Source: Spirochaetia bacterium
Lineage (GTDB): Bacteria; Spirochaetota; UBA4802; UBA5550
Direction: 5' to 3'
DNA: 64,000 nucleotides
Assembly (NCBI GenBank): GCA_009885955.1
Contig: VFJS01000031.1
Location: 1 to 64,000 of the forward strand
Shown: piece by piece, positions 1 through 8,085 of the stretch
Numbering within the stretch: position 1 is the stretch's first letter
How the letters are laid out: each line of letters starts with the position of its first letter
The notes under the pieces: generated by a model
The model's input: only the letters and a program-made list of their open reading frames with translations
Told to the model about the DNA's origin: nothing
Databases searched by the model: none
Made by a program: the position numbers and the translations under genes

Positions 1-294
1 AAACGGATTGACCGGCGGTGATGAATATAGGGATTGTATGTCATGAATTATTTAACCTATTGGGGTCATATAGGGGCGGACATTGAATCCATTCCTATAT
101 AACCAATTTATCATATCTTAATACTGTTATGGACAATATATATTGAATAAATAACCATGAAAAACAGAATAATAATTTCACGTGAATGATTTCCTCTACA
201 AACAGATAATCATTTCTTACATAGCAAAATAACTGAAATACCAATTTCAATTTCCTTTATTCATATATTTCTATCAAACCCATTAAAAATTATC

Positions 295-370
295 TCTCGC
301 AAAGTTCGCTAAGTTTGCAAAGTAGGTTCATGATATCATCTTCTTTGCGCCCTCTGCGCTCTCTGTGTGA
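295..370. repeat. Degenerate dispersed repeat 'tctcgcaaagttcgct..gcaaagt / ctttgcgccctctgcgctctctgtgtgagaa'
   Basis: Same word set recurs at about 1108-1184, 1880-2095, 3548-3575, 3970-4100; covers the 3' end of hsdS. Confidence 0.85.
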
Positions 371-1782
371 GAATTCCCCTCAAACGCTTCCCTCAACACA
401 GCTTGCATCAACTCCTCCGACTGCCCCTTCCTCTCCTCTACTTGCTTTTCCAATTCATCCACCATGGCAAGAAGTCGGTCAATCCGTACAACAATAGCTT
501 GCTGTTCGGCTAGGGGGGGAAGGGGAAACATAGCCTCATTAAGTTTTTCAATTGTTAACGCATTGTAAGATGTATCTGTAGCGTTAAGTATTGTTTTATT
601 CCAAAATAGTGGAGTTTTAAGATACGATAATAAATAGGGTATTGCAGTTGAATTATTTTGCTCAATAAGAACAAGGTTACCATCTTTATAATAGAACTCT
701 CTTTCATCAATAACCCACGTATTGCCTATTGAACCACCAATACAGGCGATTAATATATCACCTGGACTAGGAATGCCAAACTTTTCTTTTATCTCAAAAT
801 ATTTCTCCTTACTAATAAATAATTGTTCTTTTAAAAGGTCGCCTCTTCCAAGAGATCCAATTTCTCCAGATCTTAAAAATGGTATTCCTTCTTTTTTATA
901 ATCAGAAGCATGAATTCTTTTCCCAGATTTAATATTATTAATCATCCCCAACCTGCACCACACCCACCCCTCCGGCAGCTCAAACGGCACCTCCTCCGGC
1001 TTAATCGGCGCAAGGGGCTTCTCTTTCCTGATTTTACCTTCCCCAATCATCTTCAGCTTTTCCGCTTTTATTTTTTCGAGTAACACCGATGCGTCACTAA
1101 ACTCATTCTTCTCTGCGTCCTCTGCGCCCTTTGCGAGAGCCCCTTTTTTTTCTCTCGCAAAGTTCGCGGAGATCGCAGAGTTTTGCTTCCGCCAAGCCTC
1201 GGTCAATTTGCCTTCAATGGCTTCCTGAAGGATGGATTGACGGAGAAGAGAGAGGTGGGTTAATTGTGTATCACTTTCTGAATTTAATTGTAACAAAATA
1301 TTTTTGGAGTTGAGATAGAAATTAATAATTTTTTTTTGTTCTTGAATGGTTGGACACGGTATTTCAAAATCCAAAACTTCTGAAGGGCTTACTCTTGAAT
1401 AATTTGTACTACCTTGAGCTTTAATCTGATTTTGTATTACATCAGTATCAATCAAAACAGATAAATAATCAGGGATAATTTTCTTTTTATCCAATTCATA
1501 GAGATAATAATGACTACTTACAATAGCATTTTCTAAATCTTCGGGGATTATTCCATAGCCACCAAATTTTGCATCCATCTCAGCAACAATGAAATCATTC
1601 TTTTTACAAAGTCTTTGTTTTTTGGTTTTAATGTTAACACCACTAATTTTATCTCTAAGAACAACACCTCTTTTATGCAACTGAACGCGACATCGCTTAT
1701 ACTCAATTGAGTCATCGATTTCAATAAATTCTTTTCTATACTTTGAAATTTCCGATATTTTTACTATTAGTATATTATTCAT
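328..1782 (-). CDS. hsdS: Type I restriction enzyme specificity subunit (HsdS)
   Basis: ORF 484 aa; two target-recognition halves, HsdS motifs 'AIEGKLTEAWRKQN', 'KPLAPIKPEEVPFELPEGWVWCRLG', 'PLPPLAEQQAIV'; downstream of hsdR/hsdM on the same strand. Confidence 0.95.
   Translation of the reverse strand: MNNILIVKISEISKYRKEFIEIDDSIEYKRCRVQLHKRGVVLRDKISGVNIKTKKQRLCKKNDFIVAEMDAKFGGYGIIPEDLENAIVSSHYYLYELDKKKIIPDYLSVLIDTDVIQNQIKAQGSTNYSRVSPSEVLDFEIPCPTIQEQKKIINFYLNSKNILLQLNSESDTQLTHLSLLRQSILQEAIEGKLTEAWRKQNSAISANFAREKKGALAKGAEDAEKNEFSDASVLLEKIKAEKLKMIGEGKIRKEKPLAPIKPEEVPFELPEGWVWCRLGMINNIKSGKRIHASDYKKEGIPFLRSGEIGSLGRGDLLKEQLFISKEKYFEIKEKFGIPSPGDILIACIGGSIGNTWVIDEREFYYKDGNLVLIEQNNSTAIPYLLSYLKTPLFWNKTILNATDTSYNALTIEKLNEAMFPLPPLAEQQAIVVRIDRLLAMVDELEKQVEERKGQSEELMQAVLREAFEGNSHTESAEGAKKMIS
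1108..1184. repeat. Dispersed repeat copy inside hsdS coding sequence
   Basis: 'ttctctgcgtcctctgcgccctttgcgagagcc..tctctcgcaaagttcgcggagatcgcagagtt' read in frame in HsdS. Confidence 0.9.
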
Positions 1783-1803
1783 TTATTATCTCTCGAAATA
1801 ATA

Positions 1804-1853
1804 ACCACGAATGGACACTAATATCTTTTTTTTTATTCGAGTCTATTCGTGGT
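1804..1853. repeat. Inverted-repeat unit 'accacgaatggac ... gtctattcgtggt'
   Basis: Near-perfect 13-bp arms (one extra base) around an AT-rich centre; same 'accacgaa' class as 33640-33721 and 50754-50816. Confidence 0.8.
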
Positions 1854-1879
1854 AATTTATGGTTATCATTATTCATCCT

Positions 1880-2110
1880 CTCTCTCCCCTCCGCGTTCTC
1901 TGCGCCCTCTGCAAGAAACTTCTTCTCTTCACCCATTCACAAGCTTCTAATTTAATATCTCTCGCAAAGTTCGCTAAGCTCGCAAAGTAAACTCATCCTC
2001 TCTCCCCCTCCGCGCTCTCTGCGCCCTCTGCGAGAAACTTCTTTTTTGTTTCTCACAGAGCATACAGAGTTCACAGAGTTCACAGAGTTTTGTCATTTAT
2101 TTCCCTCTGC
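1880..2110. repeat. Tandem cluster of dispersed repeat copies between hsdM and hsdS
   Basis: Two successive copies of 'ccctccgcg.tctctgcgccctctgc.agaaacttctt' plus 'tctcgcaaagttcgctaagctcgcaaagt' and 'cacagagttcacagagttcacagagtt'. Confidence 0.9.
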
Positions 2111-3532
2111 GAGAGAATTCTTCAATTCTTCCAATAGTACATCACTCTTTCTAAACGAATCATGAAGCATCGAAACGAGTTCCTTACTCGAATACCTGCG
2201 CTCCTCTTCCGGAGTATGGGGATTCTTCACATCCAGATTAAATCCATTTCCCGATAGTGTCTTCACCGACACCTTCCAGGCCTGCTCGCTCCCTTTCCTT
2301 TTCTTCCACCACTTTTTCAGGTTCTCAAACTCGCTCTTCTGAATCGGTTTCGTCTTGGAATATGACTTTACCCCTTCCGGAAGTTTATGCTCCCAATACC
2401 AGATATCTTTTGTCGGCTCTCCTTTAATGAAGAACAGCAGATTCGTGGCAACACTCGCATAAGGTTGAAATACCGAATTAGGTAGGCGTACTATTGTATG
2501 AAGGTTACAGCTTTCCAGAAAATGCTGGCGAATGCGTTGTTTTACTCCGTCGCCGGTAAGCGACCCATCAGGTAATACAATGGCTGCGCGCCCTCCGTCT
2601 TTCAGGTAACGTATCATAAGTACCAGGAACAGGTCAGCACTTTCTGTTGTACGGTAATTTTGCGGAAAATTGGTTTCCGCACCGTCGGTAACTGACGCGC
2701 CAAAAGGCGGGTTGGCAAGGATCACATCAACACGGTCTTTGGCTCCTATGCTCGTATATTCACGGTTCAGGCTGTCAGTATAATCAACATTTGGCACTTC
2801 AATATCATGGAGGATGAGATTAGTCACAGATAGCATAAAAGGCAATGGTTTGAATTCCATACCGTGAATTGTTGATTCAAGCAACTTCAGGTCATCAACG
2901 CCTTTAACATCCTGCCTGCGGATATTTTCGATAGCGCTGGTTAAAAATCCTCCGGTTCCGCAGGCCGGGTCGAGTACTTTCTCACCAAGCCTGGGATTGA
3001 TAATTTCTGTCATAAACTCTGTTATTGCCCTGGGCGTATAAAACTCACCATAATTGCCGGCACTTTGAAGGTCTCTGAGTATTGTTTCGTATATGTCACC
3101 AAAAAGATGACGATCTTCCGATATATTAAAATCGATCTGGTTGAGCTGATTGAGCACCTGCCGGATTATGGTGCCGTTCTTCATGTAGTTGTTGGTACCC
3201 TCAAAAATTTCACGGATAATAAGTGTACGTTTATTTCCTGTGGAGACATCAAGATTTTTCAAGCCAGGGAAAAGTTTTTGTTCGATGAAGTCCTTTAGTT
3301 CATCGCCTGTCATACCTTCAGAATCAGCAGCCCAGTTCCGCCATTGCAGTTTTTTTGGTATGGATGATTTATATTTATCATTGAGAAGTTCAAGCTCCTT
3401 GTCCTTGTCATCGATAATTTTCAGTGTAATGAACCAGCCGAGCTGTTCTATGCGCTGTGCATCGCCGGAAACTCCCTGATCTTTCCGCATGATGTTTTGC
3501 AAAGTTTTGATAATATTCCCAATGTTTTTCAT
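2093..3532 (-). CDS. hsdM: Type I restriction enzyme methylase subunit (N6-adenine, HsdM)
   Basis: ORF 479 aa; 'DPACGTGGFL' SAM motif and 'NPPF' catalytic motif ('DVILANPPFGAS'). Confidence 0.97.
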   Translation of the reverse strand: MKNIGNIIKTLQNIMRKDQGVSGDAQRIEQLGWFITLKIIDDKDKELELLNDKYKSSIPKKLQWRNWAADSEGMTGDELKDFIEQKLFPGLKNLDVSTGNKRTLIIREIFEGTNNYMKNGTIIRQVLNQLNQIDFNISEDRHLFGDIYETILRDLQSAGNYGEFYTPRAITEFMTEIINPRLGEKVLDPACGTGGFLTSAIENIRRQDVKGVDDLKLLESTIHGMEFKPLPFMLSVTNLILHDIEVPNVDYTDSLNREYTSIGAKDRVDVILANPPFGASVTDGAETNFPQNYRTTESADLFLVLMIRYLKDGGRAAIVLPDGSLTGDGVKQRIRQHFLESCNLHTIVRLPNSVFQPYASVATNLLFFIKGEPTKDIWYWEHKLPEGVKSYSKTKPIQKSEFENLKKWWKKRKGSEQAWKVSVKTLSGNGFNLDVKNPHTPEEERRYSSKELVSMLHDSFRKSDVLLEELKNSLAEGNK

Positions 3533-3547
3533 GAAATCTCCATATTT

Positions 3548-3575
3548 CTCGCAAAGGACGCAGAGTTCGCAAAGT
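3548..3575. repeat. Dispersed repeat copy between hsdM and the GxxExxY gene
   Basis: 'tctcgcaaaggacgcagagttcgcaaagtt'. Confidence 0.8.
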
Positions 3576-3584
3576 TAATATCAT

Positions 3585-3965
3585 TTATAAATCATTTACA
3601 ATACGTTTAATACCATTTTTTAATAAAGTCTCATTAAAGTTAATCAATAAACCTAATTTCATTCCAGATAACTTTAAATACGTTAGTAATTGCTTCAAAT
3701 GTATTTGTTCAATTTTTTTTACAGATTTTAATTCCACAATAACCAATCTATTTATGATAACATCAGCACGAAATCCCTCATCAATCATTATATTCTCATA
3801 TTTAATTGGGATGAGCACTTGCGCTTCTGTTTTAAAACCATTTTTATTCAATTCAAAAACCAACGCTTTCTCATAAGCAGATTCCAACAATCCCGGTCCA
3901 AGAGCGGAATGAACCTTAATTGCGAAACCGATAATTTTTTCTGATAATTCATTTTCATTTATCAT
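3585..3965 (-). CDS. GxxExxY family protein (PD-(D/E)XK nuclease-like)
   Basis: ORF 126 aa; 'GPGLLESAYEKAL' matches GxxExxY signature, 'VIVELKSVKKI' resembles the ExK core. Confidence 0.9.
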   Translation of the reverse strand: MINENELSEKIIGFAIKVHSALGPGLLESAYEKALVFELNKNGFKTEAQVLIPIKYENIMIDEGFRADVIINRLVIVELKSVKKIEQIHLKQLLTYLKLSGMKLGLLINFNETLLKNGIKRIVNDL

Positions 3966-3967
3966 TA

Positions 3968-4100
3968 TTATTTACGCTCTCTGCGCGAGACTTCTTCTCT
4001 TCACTCACAATCTCCTTGTTTAATATCTCTCGCAAAGTTCGCAAAGTAATTTCAACCTCTCTCCCCCTCCGCGCTCTCTGCGACCTCTGCGAGAAAAACT
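3968..4100. repeat. Dispersed repeat copies between the GxxExxY gene and hsdR
   Basis: 'acgctctctgcgcgagacttcttctcttcac' and 'tctcgcaaagttcgcaaagtaa..ctccccctccgcgctctctgcgacctctgcgagaaaaa'. Confidence 0.88.
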
Positions 4101-4101
4101 C

Positions 4102-6507
4102 TTATGCAGCCCGGTATATTTCCATTTCAAGCTCTTTCAAGGCTTTCATATAATTCTCTTTTCCGCCGAAGTGCCCAATTATTTCAGCCGGTGTTCCAAA
4201 AGTATTAAAAGGGTCCACCTTGAGAACGGTCATGTCTTCTATATTTTCGATTCCCTCGGTGGCGTATTTATCAAGAAGGGCATTTAATATTATTCTCGCT
4301 TTCTCTCCATATTTCACAAAGTAATTCCGTTTTCTCACCTGTTCAGCCCTTTCCCTTCGCGTAAGGGCCGGCATATCCCATGCAATATGGCATATCAGAT
4401 CGAATATATCGAGGTCTTTCTTTACTTCTTCTTTCAGATTTTCAATGATAATACCATTGGACTCCAATTCATCAATCAGGGTCTTCTTTTTCTCAGCTTT
4501 ATTCCACCGGGTTAAAAATTCATCAAGGCTTCTGAATTCCTTTAGGATTCCATTTTTCGTGAAATCTATCAGGCTTTCAATAATAAGTTTACCGTTACCG
4601 TCGAGGTGCTGAACACGTTCATTGAGGATAGATACATCCACTCCTGCAACATATACTTTTCCTTGGGGCTCAGAAATAATGCTTCCACCTGAAATTATAC
4701 CAGGCCCATCTGGTGAATTATCATAGGAATCATTACCGAAATCAACTGCATCTCCTGTTTCAGGGTCTATGATATCTTCATTTTCCTCAGGATGGATATC
4801 TTCTTCGGTTAATTCCTTATCCCCTTTAATTTCTTTAATCATAACAGGATCCCCATCAAATGCCCTGTCTGCAAAAAGATTGGTGACATTCCGAAAATCC
4901 ATTATGGTAAAAAAACTTTTCCCATATTCTTCGTTTATACGAGTTCCACGCCCAATGATCTGCTTAAATTCAGTCATGGAATTAATATTTGAATCGAGTA
5001 CAATTAACTTGCAGGTCTGTGCATCCACACCTGTTGTCATGAGCTTTGAAGTGGTTGCAATGACAGGGTAGGTTTCTTCGGGATTGATAAAATTATCCAA
5101 TTCACGCTTTCCCTCTTCTTCATCTCCGGTAATACGCATGACATACTTATAGTTTTTCTTCACCTCTTCCGGATTTTCATTGGATAGCGCCTGCCTCATG
5201 CGCTCTGCATGTTCAATATCAATACAAAAAACAATTGTCTTATCAAATAGATTGGTCTTTTTAAGAAATTCAGAAATTTTTTTAGCAACAACTTTTGTCC
5301 GCTCATCAATAACGAGATTTTTGTCGTAATCTTTAGTATTATAAATTCTATCTTCAATTTCATTTCCTGTTTCATCAGTCTTCCCTTTCTCAGGACGCCA
5401 GCCATCAAGATCAACATTGATTCCAATGCGGATTACCTTGTAAGGTGCAAGAAATCCGTCTTCAATCCCCTGTTTTAAAGTGTAAGTATAAATCGGTTTG
5501 CCGAAGTAATCAATATTTGATATTTCTTTTGTTTCTTTTGGAGTTGCGGTTAAACCTATCTGTGTGGCAGAGGAAAAATATTCAAGAATTTCTCGCCAGG
5601 CACTATCTTCAGCAGCGCTTCCCCGGTGGCACTCATCAACAATTATTAAATCAAAAAAATCCCGGCTGAATTCCCTGTAGGCGTCCTTGTCTTCATCGTA
5701 ATTCGTAAGTCCCTGATAAAGAGCAAGATAAATCTCATAGGCTTTATCAATCTTTTTCTTGCGGATAACGGTCATTCGGTCCTTAAAGTGTTTAAAATCA
5801 CCCCGTTTGGCCTGGTTAATAAGAATGTTTCTGTCAGCAAGAAAGAGTATTCGTTTTTTTGTACCGCTTTTCCAAAGTCGGTATATGATTTGAAACGCAA
5901 CATAGGTCTTTCCCGTACCTGTTGCCATAACAATAAGAATACGATTTCTTTTTTTTGCAATTGCTTCAATAGTCCGGTTTATCGCAATCTGCTGGTAATA
6001 GCGCGGCTTTCGTCCAGAGCCATCAAAAAAATAGTCAAAAGAAGCGATATTCTCTTGTTCCTTTGATTCTATACCTTTATATTTTTTATATTTTTCCCAG
6101 ATTTCATCAGGTGATGGAAAAGATTCGAGTGATAGATTTCTTTCAATAGTCTTACTTTGACCTGAACGGTCATGCTCAAGAAATCCATCTCCGTTTGAAC
6201 TAAAAGCTACTGGTATATCGAGGATTTCCGCATAATTTAATGCCTGTTGCATACCTGCGCCAATTGCATGCTTGCTGTCCTTTGCTTCTATGACAGCAAT
6301 TGGAATATTTGCTTTATAATAAAGAATGATATCAGCACGTTTCCTTTCCCCGCGGGCCGTTTTATTCCCTTTAACAAATATCCGCCCATCGGTAAAATAA
6401 ACTTCTTCCCGGACCTGTTTCTCAATATCCCATCCGGCACTATGTATAGCAGGAATTATATATTGGGTACAAATATCCCGTTCTGATAAGTCTTTTTTTG
6501 AAGTCAT
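4102..6507 (-). CDS. hsdR: Type I restriction enzyme endonuclease/helicase subunit (HsdR, EcoEI-like)
   Basis: ORF 801 aa; nuclease 'AVIEAKDSKHAIGAGMQQALNYAEI', Walker A 'MATGTGKTYVAFQ', 'DECHRG', 'QIIGRGTR'. Confidence 0.96.
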   Translation of the reverse strand: MTSKKDLSERDICTQYIIPAIHSAGWDIEKQVREEVYFTDGRIFVKGNKTARGERKRADIILYYKANIPIAVIEAKDSKHAIGAGMQQALNYAEILDIPVAFSSNGDGFLEHDRSGQSKTIERNLSLESFPSPDEIWEKYKKYKGIESKEQENIASFDYFFDGSGRKPRYYQQIAINRTIEAIAKKRNRILIVMATGTGKTYVAFQIIYRLWKSGTKKRILFLADRNILINQAKRGDFKHFKDRMTVIRKKKIDKAYEIYLALYQGLTNYDEDKDAYREFSRDFFDLIIVDECHRGSAAEDSAWREILEYFSSATQIGLTATPKETKEISNIDYFGKPIYTYTLKQGIEDGFLAPYKVIRIGINVDLDGWRPEKGKTDETGNEIEDRIYNTKDYDKNLVIDERTKVVAKKISEFLKKTNLFDKTIVFCIDIEHAERMRQALSNENPEEVKKNYKYVMRITGDEEEGKRELDNFINPEETYPVIATTSKLMTTGVDAQTCKLIVLDSNINSMTEFKQIIGRGTRINEEYGKSFFTIMDFRNVTNLFADRAFDGDPVMIKEIKGDKELTEEDIHPEENEDIIDPETGDAVDFGNDSYDNSPDGPGIISGGSIISEPQGKVYVAGVDVSILNERVQHLDGNGKLIIESLIDFTKNGILKEFRSLDEFLTRWNKAEKKKTLIDELESNGIIIENLKEEVKKDLDIFDLICHIAWDMPALTRRERAEQVRKRNYFVKYGEKARIILNALLDKYATEGIENIEDMTVLKVDPFNTFGTPAEIIGHFGGKENYMKALKELEMEIYRAA

Positions 6508-6815
6508 TTTAGGTTTATTTAATAAAAATAAATTATGAATTGTTTGAATTCAATTTATTTATATAGATGAATATTTATTTGTCAAGTCATAATAAAGTCC
6601 AACCTTAACATAACTCCTCTCCCGAACAATCCTAAAAAATTCGATACCCGACATGTTCCTGCAATGTACGGTTTGATTTGCTTAGCAAAACAGCCGGGTT
6701 TTTATCATAACAGTTAGAATCAGGATAATATAAAATACTATGGTTCTTATTCAATAATTGATAACGACATGAAGACCAACTGAATATTCAACGACATCAA
6801 ACGCCAGCTATATTG

Positions 6816-7202
6816 TTAGTCATTAATTCCTGGTGCATGGGCATATCTATGATTCCGTATAAAATCATCATTCTTTAATCTCATCTGAACTCCATTTTCT
6901 TCAATCTTTATAGGTCCGCTCCACAATTCATTTAAGGATTGATGGAGTAATGTTTCTGAAAAAAGGTGCAATTCAAGTCCATCATGAACCTGATAAAGAC
7001 CACTGTATTCCTTAACAAATTTACCCTTCATATAAAATTTAACATATATTGTATGGCTGCGGGTGAAGGTAACAACTATATCATACCCCTGCCTCCAGGT
7101 CTGCCATTCTCCATAGAGCTGTTCCGCCATCTCCAGGTTTTCCTGTTCCGCCCTGAGACTTAGAGCCATTAAAAGGGCCAAAATTACTGCTGCTGTTTTC
7201 AT
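6816..7202 (-). CDS. Hypothetical secreted protein
   Basis: ORF 128 aa with N-terminal signal peptide 'MKTAAVILALLMALSLRA'. Confidence 0.7.
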   Translation of the reverse strand: MKTAAVILALLMALSLRAEQENLEMAEQLYGEWQTWRQGYDIVVTFTRSHTIYVKFYMKGKFVKEYSGLYQVHDGLELHLFSETLLHQSLNELWSGPIKIEENGVQMRLKNDDFIRNHRYAHAPGIND

Positions 7203-7240
7203 GCCTTCAATCCTCCGTTATTCTTATTACAACATATACA

Positions 7241-7268
7241 AGAACAAGGGGCTTAAGCCCCTTGTTCT
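7241..7268. terminator. Perfect 28-bp palindrome, possible terminator
   Basis: 'agaacaaggggcttaagccccttgttct' is its own reverse complement; sits between two minus-strand genes. Confidence 0.55.
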
Positions 7269-7288
7269 CAAAGGAACGACCCCCTCCC

Positions 7289-7429
7289 CTAGCACACATC
7301 CTCCTCGGAATCATCCCAGTATATGTCGAGACACTGCCATGGGTCTTCTATGTATTTATTAATACCACCGGCAAATCCTGAAACATTCATTATAACGAAT
7401 ACCATCATAACAAAAAATTTAATTTTCAT
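7289..7429 (-). CDS. Small hypothetical secreted protein (46 aa)
   Basis: Internal start MKIKFFVMMVFVIMNVSG preceded by a GGAGGAG ribosome-binding site; hydrophobic N-terminus. Confidence 0.5.
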   Translation of the reverse strand: MKIKFFVMMVFVIMNVSGFAGGINKYIEDPWQCLDIYWDDSEEDVC

Positions 7430-7599
7430 ATACTCTCCTCCTCTCTGTCTGCAGTAAAAATTCAAATAGTAACTCATGTTTATTACAATATACATTAATA
7501 GGTATGACAAATAGTGTCCTATACATTAATGTAGTTTAAAATATTCCATATTTTATAATTTTTTATCAAAAATGATGCTAAATTCAGGCAAATCCCTAA

Positions 7600-8085
7600 G
7601 GTATGAATAAGTGAGCGAGCCACGATGGCGAGCGAAATGCGCCGAGGACGGGCAGGTCGGCTCTTTTTGCACATCCTATTGCTGAACCGGCATTAAATCA
7701 TCCTGTTTTAAAATTCAGATTCCATCGGCATAATACATGAATTCTTTTCACGCAATAGTGGTTTCCGGCAGGGGGTGTTAATCAGAAGTAATAATTTATT
7801 GGAAAAACCACTAAAAGAGCAAATCAGCAGGAGGCTGATTTGCATGGGGATGCAGCCGAGGACCGTCACGAGGACACTCCGCAGGCTGCATCTGTATATT
7901 TTCTGAAACAATCAAGTCAGCCCTCTGCAAGAGCGCGCGGGGAGCGCCGAGGGGCTGACCGCGCAGCAGCCCCTCGGCAAAAGTTCCGGTCCAGGAACCT
8001 GGACATCCCCTCGCGGGTGTAAGCCCGCACAACGTACAGTTAAATTGCGGCCAACTATCCGCATGGATGCAGGCGCCAGCCTGCT
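7600..8085. repeat. GC-rich non-coding array of inverted repeats (candidate structured RNA or palindromic element)
   Basis: Perfect arms: 7756-7764/7805-7813, 7819-7828/7834-7843, 7849-7857/7884-7892, 7946-7957/7967-7978 (12 bp), 7989-7995/7998-8004, 8013-8017/8024-8028, 8069-8074/8079-8084. Confidence 0.6.

Noticed and set aside
1-320. Possible feature at the window start
   Set aside because: AT-rich, no ORF, no recognisable RNA or repeat apart from the unit beginning near 295.
295-4105. CRISPR-like array in the RM operon
   Set aside because: Repeats are degenerate, of unequal length and irregular spacing, contain no uniform spacers and there are no cas genes.
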